Positions 46,101-56,924 of a stretch of 64,000 nt of DNA are shown here, piece after piece. Made by a program: the position numbers and the translations under genes. Under the pieces are notes generated by a model. That model saw nothing but the letters and a program-made list of their open reading frames with translations. It was not told where the DNA came from and searched no databases. The first letter of the stretch is position 1, and the number at the start of each line of letters is the position of its first letter. Origin of the DNA: Lytechinus pictus (lineage: Eukaryota > Echinodermata > Echinoidea > Temnopleuroida > Toxopneustidae); NCBI RefSeq assembly GCF_037042905.1, contig NC_087251.1, positions 44,207,373 to 44,271,372 on the forward strand, written 5' to 3'.

Positions 46101-46831
46101 GCTAGCATGTAGTTTAGATTTTTAAATCCAGTTCTATCCCGTTCAGGGAAATATGTTTTGTCTCGTCTGCATAGCAGAGCTAGACTATAGGCGCCGCTTT
46201 TTCGATGGTGGCGGCGGCATCATCATTGAAATTTTAATCAAGGTGAAGTTTTTGAAGTCATCATAACTTAGAAAGCATATGGACCTAGTTTACGAAACTT
46301 GAACATGTAGGTAATCAAGTATTACTGAACATCCTGCCTGAGTAAATGTAATTTGAGCGATTAGATATATGGATAACTTGGGCAATAGCAATATGTAACC
46401 CATGTATTAGATGCCAAGATTTTCACCATTCTTTAGGACAAAAGATTGTTTGTTATTGTCCTCGAATGCTTGAGCGCCCATCAGGAAGCTGCGCTCAAGC
46501 CAGGCACCTAGATTTAAGCGCTATATAAATGCTGCATATTATTGTTGTTATTAGTAGTAGTATTATTATTAGTGGTGGTGGTGGTTGTAGTAGCAGTAGA
46601 GGTAGTAGTAGAAGTGGTGGTAGTAGTAGTGGTGGTGGTGATGGTGGTAGTAGTAGTTTTATTATTATTGTTGTTATTGTTGTTGATACATTATTTTTCA
46701 GTTTAAATAATTTATTCATAGAATGCAACATATATATGTATCATTGACCTTTTGGAATTGCAGGTCAATCTCAGACGACGAAAAGGAAAGGGCAGAATGA
46801 GCCAGCAGGTCCTTCTAAGAAATCGAGATGA
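37043..46831 (+). CDS. C1D: C1D nuclear exosome cofactor (Rrp47/Lrp1 homologue), 6 exons
   Basis: Six phase-consistent exons give 144 residues; human C1D has 141. Matches remembered human C1D in order: LDALDRAKLQLVFAYSINSF (human LDPLEQAKVDLVSAYTLNSM), YLCTQGVDARSHQVKQEL (human YLATQGVNPKEHPVKQEL), RVKEIADKKK, AAKLDTGAAKRFIRNALWE (human AGKLDRGAASRFVKNALWE), and a Lys/Arg-rich tail. The family (Sas10/Utp3/C1D) binds structured RNA and Rrp6/EXOSC10 and assists 3' processing of rRNA, snoRNA and other nuclear RNAs; mammalian C1D also binds TRAX and DNA-PK. The first intron is 6.4 kb and full of repeats. The start ATG sits in a CpG island and opens MAVPKEIAQNLDDF. Candidate polyadenylation signal AATAAA at 48102. 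Confidence 0.93.
37249..39708. mobile_element. Nested foldback element in C1D intron 1
   Basis: TTTAACGTCCATGCGCAGTG (37249) followed by AGTCGCCAT is inverted at 39680-39708 (ATGGCGACTC, ACTGCACATGGACGTTA). About 2.46 kb. A second inverted repeat, CAGTAGAGGCGCTGGTC, lies inside at about 38158 and 38574. Phrases such as CTAAAGCTACGCACT occur twice (38691 and 38896). No transposase seen. Confidence 0.6.
38158..38576. mobile_element. Inner MITE with TCAGTAGAGGCGCTGGTC ends
   Basis: Both ends carry TCAGTAGAGGCGCTGGTC and AAAATTGGGAT-GTCCCAG in inverted orientation, about 420 bp apart. It is nested in the larger foldback. Confidence 0.75.
39709..40980. other. C1D intron 1, other sequence
   Basis: Holds the 60-bp palindrome and, near 40390-40510, a further imperfect inverted repeat (CGAGCTGTCTGTGTACGAGGAG versus CTCCTCGAAACAGACGGCTG). 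No coding signal. Confidence 0.45.
40045..40104. repeat. 60-bp near-perfect palindrome
   Basis: GAACAACCAACATAAC pairs with GTTATGTTGGTTGTTC, and the centre GACCGAAGCTTCGGTC is a perfect palindrome. A four-base CTAA bulge is the main break. No T-rich terminator context. Confidence 0.85.
40985..41830. repeat. About 156-bp tandem array in C1D intron 1
   Basis: The landmark GAGACATCGTTGCC falls at 41001, 41156, 41312, 41469, 41626 and (degenerate) 41779, spacings 153-157 bp. Each unit also holds GCTCTACCAGCTGCATTTCT and AAATGTGGCATGAA. Because spacing is close to 52 codons, long - strand frames arise (RRNAAGRA...), but indels break them. Confidence 0.9.
41851..42135. repeat. Direct repeat ending in poly(G)
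   Basis: TTTGTCATA-CAGTTGGCACAC through AGATGCCTATCATTTTT and a G11-G13 run occurs at 41851 and 42052, 201 bp apart. It probably belongs to the same larger element as the 156-bp array. Confidence 0.75.
42136..43558. other. C1D intron 1 remainder
   Basis: AT-rich; no repeat partner or gene noticed. Short frames at 42585-42833 are unsupported. Confidence 0.45.
43559..43625 (+). CDS. C1D: C1D exon 2
   Basis: 67 nt, phase 0 in and 1 out: LDALDRAKLQLVFAYSINSF then FW. Acceptor CATTTTAG, donor GGA|GTAAGT. Confidence 0.93.
44145..44200 (+). CDS. C1D: C1D exon 3
   Basis: 56 nt, phase 1 in and 0 out: MYLCTQGVDARSHQVKQEL, the first Met codon being split. Acceptor TTACAG, donor TTA|GTAAGT. Confidence 0.93.
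44210..44740 (+). repeat. Element with three about 162-bp tandem units (C1D intron 3)
   Basis: Starts GTCTCACCTGCAAAGCAGAG, then CGCCGCTTTTCCGACGGCGG, then units beginning CATAACTT at 44321, 44484 and 44645. Units share CATGAAACTTGG, GAACATCCTG and GGTCACATGAC-AAGGTCAAAG-like text. The element starts 9 bp after the exon-3 donor. Dispersed family; copy 2 is at 46157. Confidence 0.8.
45290..45344 (+). CDS. C1D: C1D exon 4
   Basis: 55 nt, phase 0 in and 1 out: GRIQKYMARVKEIADKKK. Acceptor CAATAG, donor AAAG|GTGACT. Confidence 0.92.
45911..45982 (+). CDS. C1D: C1D exon 5
   Basis: 72 nt, phase 1 in and out: AAKLDTGAAKRFIRNALWE then NESGE. Acceptor TCCATAG, donor GAAG|GTGAGT. Confidence 0.93.
46157..46360 (+). 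repeat. Truncated second copy of the intron-3 element
   Basis: TGTCTCGTCTGCATAGCAGAG, ACTATAGGCGCCGCTTTTTCG, then one unit (CATAACTTAGAAAGCATATGG ... GAACATCCTGCC). Confidence 0.8.
46440..46690 (+). repeat. SINE tail followed by TTA/GTA/GGT microsatellite
   Basis: AAGCGCTATATAAATGCTGC (the SINE 3' tail) runs straight into TTATTG/TAGTAG/GGTGGT triplets, suggesting that the microsatellite grew from a SINE tail. About 75 bp before C1D exon 6. Confidence 0.75.
46764..46831 (+). CDS. C1D: C1D exon 6 (terminal)
   Basis: Phase 1 in; GQSQTTKRKGQNEPAGPSKK then SR and TGA. Basic tail as in other C1D proteins. Acceptor ATTGCAG. Confidence 0.9.
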
Positions 46832-46874
46832 TGAGGACTCACAGATTTTAAAGACTTTCATGGACTGACTATTT

Positions 46875-47425
46875 TTTAGAGATGTGCACTGCACTGCAAC
46901 AGCCTTTTTTTTTTCTTATGTGCCATGGAGGTGGGAGGAATATCATGAAGCTGAAATTTTGGTCTCCTGAGGAATGAGCATGTTTACACTGCAACATCCT
47001 TTTTCATATGGATCACGGAGTAGAGAGAAATGTCTTGAAGCTTCCATTTTGAATTGCTGAGGAACTGCCATGTTTACTCTGCAACATCCTTTTTCATATG
47101 AATCATGGGGGAGAGAGCTGGTGTGAAACTTCAGTTTTTATCTGATGAGGAAGAGCCATGTTTACACCACAACATCCTTTTTTTATCATATTTACCGTGG
47201 AGGAGAGAGAAAAATCTTAAAGCTACAGTGTCAATCTGCTGAGGAAGAGCCATTTTACACCGCAACATCCTTTTCTTTTTCATATGGAAAGAGGAATGTC
47301 TTGAAGCTTCAATTTTGATCTGCTGAGGAAGGGCCATGTTTACACAACATCCCATTTTTCATATGGACCATGGAGGAGAGAGAAATAGCGTGAACCTACA
47401 TTTTCGATCTGCTGAGAAAATGTTT
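46875..47425 (+). repeat. About 90-bp tandem repeat in the presumed C1D 3'UTR
   Basis: Six degenerate units; landmarks GCATGTTTACAC / CAACATCCTTTTTCATATG / GGAGAGAG / CTTGAAGCTTC / CTGCTGAGGAA recur near 46890, 46979, 47067, 47157, 47250 and 47335. It starts about 45 bp after the stop codon. Confidence 0.85.
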
Positions 47426-48872
47426 TACAGAGAGTGACATGTTTTACGTAGAGCATCATGATATTGCGTTGGACATTGTCCCGACAACTATGTCAGTATG
47501 ATTGTAAACAAGCAATGTGATATATTATGTTATAGATCTGATATCCTTACTCCTTTTTACCAAGCATTGACCCATTTGGGACTATTTATATTTTTAACAG
47601 TAAAGTTTTTAGGGTATTCCGTACAGATACGAAGCTGCATGCTAACGCCTTTACACCATATTGAATGCAAAAATCATTATCAATTGGAGACATGTACATG
47701 TTAAATTGACCACTTTGTCAAAGTAGATTTTATGTGGTGTTATTTTGATTTCTATGTTGTCTCTCCAAGTAACTTTTTGGGATCTACTCCCTATCTCGGC
47801 TATATAAGCGAATATAACCACCAATCCTCAAATTTGTAAGAATTCTTCGTAGGATATTTAAAAAATATCGAACAATATGGAGGTAATTTGGAAATTCTTT
47901 AGAGTGGAGGTATAAAGCTTTAGAACACTCAATGCTGCCGCCAGTTGCTTATAGTTGAGTGTACTAGGAAAGATAAAACTCAATGCTGGACTGTCTCAAT
48001 GGCATGGGTTTGAATCCCACTCTTCATGGCTAATGATGATATTTTTATTTATATATTTACAACGATAGCATTCATTCAGTTGGGCAATATTGAATTTTGG
48101 CAATAAAACCAAGAAACTTGACTAAAATTCCACTTGGTGTGGCAGATTTAAAGGTCATATCCACCGGGCACCCCAAAAAAAGTGGATTTGAATATTGCTG
48201 AAAATTTCATCAACATCTGATAAGAAATACGGAAGTTATGACATCTTTGCTTTTTGCTTAATCTTTACAAAATAGGACCAAGGTTTGTTGCTTCATACAT
48301 GTATATGAACAAGGATTTACTGATTACAAGTGTGGATCTCTCTGTGTGCATTGTTTTCTGTGTTACACCAGTTGATACAATTGGTACATATCATATTATA
48401 TCAGGGTCAGGGATCTGTCATGATAACAAAAGCACAATTTCTATAACAAATTTATTTTTAGCCAATCGATTTGAATGATTTCAGTAGCTTTAAGCTTTTA
48501 TCGCAAATTTGTTGTAACAAGTTTTATGAAACAGGCCACTGGTGTGAAAATAATCTGCTCAGTTGAATAGTTGGAAGCGCACCATGTTAATGGGTAACAC
48601 CTGACGATAAGGCCGTCTTTTTACGGAGACTATTTACAGGATGACATTACGCACAAGATGCTCCCTGCCATTTGATTCGGTCATATATGTGTACATTTAT
48701 TGTTTTTATGTGATGTTTTGCTGTCAAAGTATTTGCTTAAAATGATGTTCAGGTGACTCTTCCTTTTAAGTCAAATCTCTTGAGAAGACAAAAATCTTAT
48801 GCAACATTTTATTGTTACATGCTTTGCATATTCTGGTCTGAAATGCTTGATCTAGAGTGAATAGGTGGTTAT
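47426..48872. other. Probable C1D 3'UTR / intergenic
   Basis: No gene. A B-box-like GGGTTTGAATCCCA at about 48006 may be a SINE scrap; 48145-48290 resembles the AAGTCCACCC family. AATAAA at 48102 is the first candidate polyadenylation signal after C1D. Confidence 0.4.
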
Positions 48873-49297
48873 TAGCGCGTTTTCGCCCAGCGTCGTACGA
48901 CGCTATCTACGACGTAGAACGATCTCTTGGTTCGTGCGTCCGTCGCGCTCAACTCTCGCTTGTAAGCAGTTTCGCAAATCGCTGAACGCGGCCGGATCGA
49001 CCGGAAGTACGTAGACTGCATGACGTCACCACTACTAGGGAAAATCCCGCGCCCGCATGCACGCGATGGGCGAATGTGTTTACATCGGCTCAGCTTGCTC
49101 GCTCTACAAGCGATCTGATTGGCTGTTGACGGCTGTTGACAAATCCTACGTTCTAATGCGGACGCCCGCTAATTTGCGGAAGAACCGTCCGTGATTTGAG
49201 CTCAAGAACGCTCGGGCCTCTGTTTCCATGGAAGTTGGCGATTTTTGCACACGACCCTTACGTTCTACGTCGTACGACGCTGGGCGAAAACGCGCTA
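48873..49297. mobile_element. CpG-rich foldback element
   Basis: 425 bp with inverted ends TAGCGCGTTTTCGCCCAGCG and CGCTGGGCGAAAACGCGCTA, continuing TCGTACGACG on both sides. It is CpG-rich, unlike its surroundings. No ORF; non-autonomous. Confidence 0.85.
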
Positions 49298-49916
49298 TTG
49301 ACTGGAGAACCTACGGTAACAACATGAATGCTGAGAGGATCTGATAAACATGATGCCCTCATATTCAAGGATGTAACCATATTCCTCTCTGCCTGTGGCC
49401 CTCAGGGGTCAACTTTCCATATTAAAGAGCATTCAATTTTCCATCGTTCAACGAATAGCCAAATCAAAGTGCTTTTTCAGACCAGAATGTGCAATGTATG
49501 TTTTATTTAGCACGTTGAATTTCGCCTTAGTCGGACAGAGTTCTGTGGTCCAAAGGGATTCAAATTCAGCAGATTCTTTGTAGTTGGTTGCATTTGTGTT
49601 TACTTTGGTGGGGTGTTACTGTTTCATAAAGCTGTTTGAAGTTAGGAATTACTTTACAAAGAACTTACGATACCTTCTTGGGTGCTCTCATCTGTTTCTC
49701 ATTGATTTTATTTAGATGTAGCACAAGATGGTACATGTATCTCCAGTCGTGCGCAAAGTCAGTTGTAACTTCCGAACACCTTTATGGAACACCCACCAAG
49801 TACCAAATTTCCAATCAGATCATCCCTCTGCCGTACTTATTTGCATATTATCTCTGGAGCAGGTTAACTTTATACACAAGGTTAACTGAAGTCTTCACTT
49901 TTATCTAATGTACTAT
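49298..49916. other. Non-coding, nothing firm recognised
   Basis: Short frames only; no repeat partner confirmed. Confidence 0.4.
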
Positions 49917-50104
49917 AAGGCCCTGTCACATCTGTCTGTGCAACCGCATGTTCAAAACTTTTCTGCGTGCAAATCAGACTTGAGTGCGCTTCTGCGGGCA
50001 CCTGCGTGTGAGATACATGCGAGATAATGTCAATGCGGGTAGTAAAAATGCTAATAACTGCAAGTTGCATGCGAGGCTTCCACGGAACGATGCGACAGGG
50101 CCTT
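49917..50104. mobile_element. MITE with AAGGCCCTGTC ends
   Basis: 188 bp; AAGGCCCTGTCACAT and ATGCGACAGGGCCTT are inverted. Interior rich in TGCG words (CTTCTGCGGGCACCTGCGTG). Confidence 0.8.
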
Positions 50105-50390
50105 TCTGATTAGACTGAACACATCCTTTTTTTACTTTGGTTCAGTCAATTGTGCCATGATTGGAGAACAAGATGAGAAAAAAAATCAGAAGACAATAAT
50201 AAACGGCTTGTGCGTATTTATCACCTTTCATTTGAATTCCTAAATCACATACTGATTTGATTTTCTGTAATACTGAATCTTGAGGAGAAAGAGGGATTGA
50301 GGTCAGAAGATGAGAATTTTCCTTTTTTTTTGTTGTTGAGATAATGGTACATATCATGGTGCAAAGGATCGCACATCTTGAGCCGGTACC

Positions 50391-50990
50391 TTAAAGGTCA
50401 AGTCTGCCCCAGAAAATTTTTGATTTGAATAAATAGAGAAAAATCAAACTAGTGTAAAGCTGAAAATTTCATCAATATTGGATGTAAAATATGAAAGTTG
50501 TGGCATTTTAAAGTTTCGCTTATTTTTCACAAAACAGTGATATGCACAATTCACTGTCATGCAAATGAGCCAGTCGATGATGTCCATCCCTCACTATTTC
50601 TTTTGTTTTTTATTGTTTGAATTATACAATATTTAATTTTTTACAGATTTGACAATAAGGACAAAGTTGACTGAACCATATAGTATTAAAGAATGCAATT
50701 CCACACATGTTCAGGGAGGAATTAATCGTTGTTTCACTTGACAATGAGGAGAAAATTAGAATATTTCATATAATAAAATACAAAATAAATAGTGAGTGGA
50801 TGATGTCATCAGTCTCCTCATTTGGATACCAGGATGTGTATATAACTGTTTTTTTTAATTAAGCAAAACTAAAATATAACTTTTTATTCTACATCCGATT
50901 TTGATGAATTTTTCAGTGTTATGCTTGTTGGATTTTTCTTTTTTTTTCATCCAAATCAACTTTTTGTTGGGGTGGACTTGTCTTTGAAGG
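50391..50990. mobile_element. AAGTCTGCCCC / GGGGTGGACTT foldback element
   Basis: 600 bp; ends TTAAAGGTCAAGTCTGCCCC and GGGGTGGACTTGTCTTTGA. The arms also mirror each other inside (TTTTGTTTTTTATTGTTTGA versus ATAATAAAATACAAAATAAA). Related to 15455, 29248 and 54580. Confidence 0.8.
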
Positions 50991-52583
50991 GTTTTACTTT
51001 TGATAATTGTTAACGACAATACACCAGACGGTGGCCTGTACTGGTTCCAGAAGAAGAGGAAGAAGAATAAAACCAAAGGTTGTAGACCAGCAACCTTTTG
51101 CCCTTTCAACCCAATATGGAAATCTCATTTTAAAGCTGAACAATGTTTGAATCATTATTTTTTTACAAAAGCATGCACTAAGAATGGCAGTAAGTATGTA
51201 TAACACAATGAAATATAGGGAGCGAAGAAGAATGGGAAAATGTGTACCAACCGTCTTTCAAATTTTCAAGTGGGATCTTTTTTTTTCACAACACAAAGTT
51301 TCTTGTAACATTTTTTTATGAATGGAATAACGAATAATTTCTGAAGACGTTGATTTCATAACATCATCTACATGTATTAAATTTACACATAATATTGCTA
51401 TTTCTATTGCTGTCTATGGAAGACTGGAGCCAGTTACCTGATAGTTAAAATAAAACAATAAGAGCATATATATTGTGCAGCTACGCAATTGTTTAAAAAC
51501 TTTTTGTTTAATTAAAAGAAGGTGAAGATGCCTATACTTTATTTAAGCATTTAATTTTGTACTTTTTGACCTTGCTGTCAGGTGCAACTCATTTCTTTCT
51601 TTCTTTGACAGACATTCCTCAGTTCTTTTGCTGTTTAAAACCAATTAGCATTCTTTGATTCCTCTATTGCAGGCTCATCTTGGAAGCTATACTTGATATG
51701 CAAATTAACATTTAGAGAATATGTGTGTTAGCTTGAGCGATTTTGAATGGAAGTGTGTGAGCTGATGTGTGGAGTAGGATAGAGTGTGAGGGGTTGCTTT
51801 ACTTGTAGAGCAGTGTTTATTCAGTTTTGGAGAGAGAGGACCTGTCTGTGTCTTCCTTTTGGCCTGTATTCACAAGTCAAGTTGTAAGTTGAATTTATAA
51901 TACTTCCAATGTAATTGAATGATAGACAGGTTAGAGAGCAAAGATACAAATGCTCTTTTGAAATGTGTAATCTAATTATTGTAAACGTAAATCACTGGAT
52001 TGATTTAATTTGTACTTATTTGCAGTGGATACAATATCAGCTTGTTTTGTTATCTTTGTTTAAAAAACTTATGAATAATCATTACTATGGTATGAGAAGT
52101 AATATCCTGTTATGAATAATGAGACCTATAAATGAAATAGTTACTGTTAAATGCAAGCATTTGTTATGATTAACAGGTAGCTCTTATTGAGGATATCGTC
52201 TCGACTTCGGCCACCCCCTGTAAGTTTTGGCTTGACACCGGAGACGCTTTTGCGAGGCCCCTTACTTTATTGGAGAAACACTACAAATTTTGAATTGATC
52301 ACCTGCTACCTCAGTGAAATGGTAGGGGACTTAAGCTACTTTGTAGAAAAACTTTGTGAGACTGGGTGTCAGTTGCATTCTTGAGTCAGCACTCCAAATC
52401 TGAAAGTCAACATTTCATTCTTCAAGGCCACTGACGCTTTCTTGGACATCGTACCCAAATTTTACTTATTCTTCAGTCCCCATCGCCGCCGTAGGATTGA
52501 GGAACTCATATGAGGTGACGTATGCTTGCTAATATTATACTCATGAAAAAAAAAGAAAATTATTTCTTCAGAACTCACAAATA
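50991..52583. other. Intergenic, nothing recognised
   Basis: Short frames at 51000-51203 and 52187-52384 have ordinary base composition but no family I know and no convincing splice sites. Confidence 0.4.
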
Positions 52584-53115
52584 CATAATTATAATACACA
52601 TCGAAGGGATCTTGCTCGTCAGCCTTTTGCAAGAACAAATGTCACTCTGTCCTTTCATATATCCTGCATTAAAGAATGGAACAGTATATACCTGTTGATA
52701 TAAAAAATAGTAAAACTCTTTCCATGTTCCAAAGGTTATCCAAAACTTACTTTCTTGAAAGGTTATGATTATTTTCCTTCAATATGTATTTTAGTACTTT
52801 TTTGTAAGTTGATGACCTACTCATAAATGTTAAATACGTGTGCATGTGTATGTGTGCGTATATGTGTGTATATAGTTTCCATTCTAGTTTAGCATCTTAA
52901 CCTCATATAAACTTGTTTCTCTCTTGTATTCCGTGGATTAGTATATCCCAAATTTTATGTTATTAATCATGTTAAGTATTCCAGGGCCCCGCTCACAAGC
53001 TTGCTTTTAAAGGGGTCCTAAAACCAATTCGTCTATACTTTATGTGTTTATGTACTCATATGCATTGTATGTGATCATAATGTGATTTTTTTGGGGGGGT
53101 TTTAAATAAATAAAC
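52584..53115 (+). mobile_element. Fossil 3' end of a non-LTR retrotransposon
   Basis: The frame starting at 52584 reads HNYNTHRRDLARQPFARTNV..., then after a small frameshift SIPVDIKNSKTLSMFQRL and a stop at 52766-52768. This is the typical C-terminal end of CR1/Jockey-like ORF2 proteins (H-YNTR....P..RT...NSIP.-I). A 3'UTR-like stretch ends TTTAAATAAATAAACTTG. Truncated and broken. Confidence 0.65.
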
Positions 53116-53174
53116 TTGAAAATATACTCATTATGAAACAGGCTCTTGGTCTGTTATCTCCTTGGATGGCATAG

Positions 53175-53459
<285 letters not shown>

Positions 53460-53501
53460 TGAGGAATGGAGCAGGTGTTCATCAGGAGGCGCTGGCGGTT
53501 C

Positions 53502-53661
53502 AGAGCCCCATTGCATAAAAGTTACCATTATGGTAACTTTGCCATCCAATGGTAACTTCCATGATTTACTTGATTCTGATTGGCTGTTGATCATCATTAC
53601 CATGGTAATTAGCATTGGATAGCAAAGTTACCATGATAGTAATGTTTATGCAACAGGGCCC
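53502..53661. mobile_element. MITE, TTGCATAAA family, copy 2
   Basis: 160 bp; AGCCCCATTGCATAAAAGTT and AATGTTTATGCAACAGGGCCC are inverted, with GGTAACTTTG / CAAAGTTACC inside. Confidence 0.8.
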
Positions 53662-53722
53662 AGGTGGATAGGAGAAAGTTGCTTGGAAGGCATCCACATG
53701 TGGTTATCTGATGGTGAGATCA

Positions 53723-54166
53723 GGACCCGTCTTACAGAGGGTTGCGATTGATCCGATCAATCTCAACTATGGAAAGCCAGCAACGTCATCTAAAATGCAT
53801 GTTTGTTCAAAATGTTTTCTAGCTATGATGTATATTCATAAATTCATTGTTTTCTTGATAATTTGGTGTGTTTGCCTTTGTTTACAAAGAACATTTTGCA
53901 AATTTCCTGTAGAAAAAATTATGACACTGATGGACTTCCATAGAGTTACAATTGATCCGATCACCTAAGTATATGGAAATCCATCAATGTCATCATTTTT
54001 TCTTTAGCAAATTTGCTCAATGTCCTTTGGGAACAATGAGAAGCATACTAAATTGTCAAGAAAACGGTGAATGTATGAATATACATCATAAATAGAAAAT
54101 ATGTTGATGGCTTTCTGTAGCTGTGAATGATTGGATCAATCGTAACTCTTTGTAAGATGAGACCCA
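53723..54166. mobile_element. Dimer-like copy of the TTACAAAGAG MITE
   Basis: Outer ends GACCCGTCTTACAGAGGGTT and CTTTGTAAGATGAGACCC. An internal TAGAGTTACAATTGATCCGA followed by repeat of the loop (AATTTGCTCAATGTCCTTTG) shows that two elements merged. Confidence 0.7.
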
Positions 54167-54579
54167 GGTCTGACATCATTGTTGAATGGCCAACTCAAGT
54201 TCCCACTGGAGAGGACACAAAGTATAGGGTATGGATGGTGGACTTTGATCTACGAACTAGCTGAGTCCATGGTTGGAAAGATCACCCGATGCAGTCTCAT
54301 CATGGTCGAGGGGCGATCAAGGATCCAGTTGGTCTTCCACCTGCTCAAGCCCCAGGGAATTTATGTGACATGTCGGGAATGTTCCCAAATACGTTAAAGA
54401 CGATGCTGAACAGATAGCCAAATCGGTTCACCTTCTACTCATGTCAATGGCGTACAGATTGGGGGGGGGGGGGTGGACTCCCCCAAATTTTCATGACCCA
54501 ACAAAATGGGGGGGGGGGAAGAAAAATGATGAAATACAATATTTTCTCATTATCATGTCAAATCTATCACAATTTCCAA

Positions 54580-54970
54580 AGTTTCAGAATTTTTACCCAA
54601 ACACCATTATGGTTGTTCTCACCGTTTGTTTTCCTTTTATTGTATGAATTCTACAACATTTTTCACTATTAGAAGGAGACTCGGCATTGACAATAAGGGC
54701 CCTTTTGAATGTACCACATATAGTTGAAACAATGACATGGAAGAATATAACTTTTTATGACATTATGATACAGAGACAAATAAAATTTTTCATTTTTATT
54801 ATAATAAAATACAAAAGAAATAGTGAGTAGATGATGTCTTCATTTCCCTCATTTATATACCATCCAGGATGTGCATATACCTGAGAAATTAAGCAAAACT
54901 TCGTTATTTCATATTGCATTTTGAGTTTTTTGTTGCTTAGCTTGGTTAAATTTTTTTTTTTTTGGGGGGG
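54580..54970. mobile_element. AAGTCCACCC-family fragment
   Basis: Shares TTTTATTGTATGAATT-TACAA, AAAATACAAAAGAAATAGTGAG and ATGATGTC-TCA with 50391-50990. Ends in a T/G tract. Confidence 0.55.
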
Positions 54971-56516
54971 GGGGATCTGAAATACGCCGAGTCAATCTGA
55001 ACTATTCCAAGTTCCTCTGCAAATGACATTTGGGATAAATTTTAGAATTTGTTATTTTGTCTGCACTGTTGATCATTAAATGATTGTGTTACAACCATTG
55101 GCAGCGATTCCGGGGAATGGGGGGACATGCTCCCCCCCCCCCCCTTTATTTCAAATTTTGTACAGCAGCCTATTGGAAAGAATTGTCTCCTTTCCCCTAA
55201 ATATAGACCAAAATTTTTCACGAAATCGCTGCCAATGGTGACACCTCTGTTTGGCTACTTGTATTCATTATCGACTGGATTCTTATAAAACGTTTCTCTC
55301 CATCATCTCTCTCTTTCTTTCTGCCCTTCCCTCTTTCTTTCTTCCTTCCTTTCTTCTTTCTTTCTGTCCTTCCCTTTCTTTCTGTCCTTCCCTTTCTTTC
55401 TCCCCTTCATCTCTTCCCCCTGTCTCTTTCTTCTGTTGTCTCTCTCTTTCCCTCTCTTATTCCCCCTTTCTATTATCACTTTCTTCTACCACCCCGCCCA
55501 ACTCCGGTATTTCACTTTCTTTGCACATGAGCAAAGAAGATGATCCCCCTCTGAAAGGGACTTTCACACTTGGTTGCAAGACTATTTGGTTACAAGATAT
55601 TTGAACATGATAGTGATGCCTACACAGTCGAGTAACCAATTTTGAAAGACCCTTTATGTATATTTTGTCTACCCCATTTTCATACAGCCTTTGGGAAATG
55701 GAGTGAACTTCATGAAATGCATCAACAAATTTCATATCAATAAAACCTGATTCAACAATCCTTTCAGCAAAATGATTGAACAAACTTCCAAGTATCCTCC
55801 GATCCAAAACGTCTTATGATATATATATTAGAAACATTTGCAAGCTTTATCTGACGTAGAAGTACAACATTTAGCATTGTCATTTTGAAATATTCTCGCT
55901 TTGTGAATCTTTGTGTTGCATTTCTTAATAGATGATTATTATTGAAGAATATAAATCAATTGTGTGACAAAATACAACACAATGTTGGAAAATCTAGTCA
56001 AACAAATTTCGAATGCATAAAATGTATTCAATAAAATGTTAATTTTGTGAAGTTCACTCTTGTCACATAAAAAAAGATACTTGGCTTATAGTTATACAGT
56101 GCATAAAAAGGTAATCCAAATCTTGAGGGTCAAATAGAAAATAAAAGAGAAAATTCCCTGCTTTCTATTGATACTGATTACCAAATGTTCAGTATCACTC
56201 AGTTAAGGCATGAATTCAAATTTTATCTTTGCTTTTCTCTTCAAAACCAACAAGATGGGAATTGTTCCTGAAAATGTAAGCCTATTTAGAAATTTTCTTT
56301 GGAAAAACAAATAATGTAAACTTGTAAAATAGTAATTTAAAAGAATATTGACCTTCTATATTTGGTTTACAGTACTCGGGGGGGGGGGGGGGGGCCTAAT
56401 AGCTGGCTGGTATTCTGAAATCGTGTTATCTTTTGAATTGCCTTTATCAACTGCGATAAGAAATTTTAAAATGGTAGATATGGTCCCTTTATACTGCGTA
56501 AATAACCAATTTGCAA
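54971..56516. other. Intergenic with CTTT-rich tract
   Basis: 55300-55480 is a (CTTT)/(TCCC) polypyrimidine tract. A - strand frame at 55457-55807 (...LGSLFNHFAERIVESGFIDM...) has non-repetitive composition but no family I recognise and no supporting context. Confidence 0.4.
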
Positions 56517-56908
56517 GACCCTGTTGCATAAAATGACTAAAATAATATGGATCCTAATCATACAATTGGCTGAAATCTATCACATGACCAGTCCTATATT
56601 TTAGCAAATAAAAAATAGCTTATGATTGGTACTAATAATCTAGTTCTATTAAAAGGTCATAGTTTTGAAATGACCGTTGATGAAATAAGGATCCACATCA
56701 CTATCTTATACAAACATATAATACACATCATTTTCCTTGGGCATTAGGAAAGTATACTCGTTGCCTTGCATCGGGTATATTATATCCGTTTCAAAGTTTC
56801 ACTGTACCATGTGTATGTAATGCCCTTGATTTGTATTTGTATACTATTAAAGTGGCATTGCCATCCAATGGCAATGTGACTTTAAAGTAAATTTTATGCA
56901 ACAGGGAC
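56517..56908. mobile_element. MITE, TTGCATAAA family, copy 3
   Basis: GACCCTGTTGCATAAAATGA and ATTTTATGCAACAGGGAC are inverted ends 390 bp apart; the centre differs from copies 1 and 2. Confidence 0.65.
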
Positions 56909-56924
56909 ATGGGAGATTTTGGCC

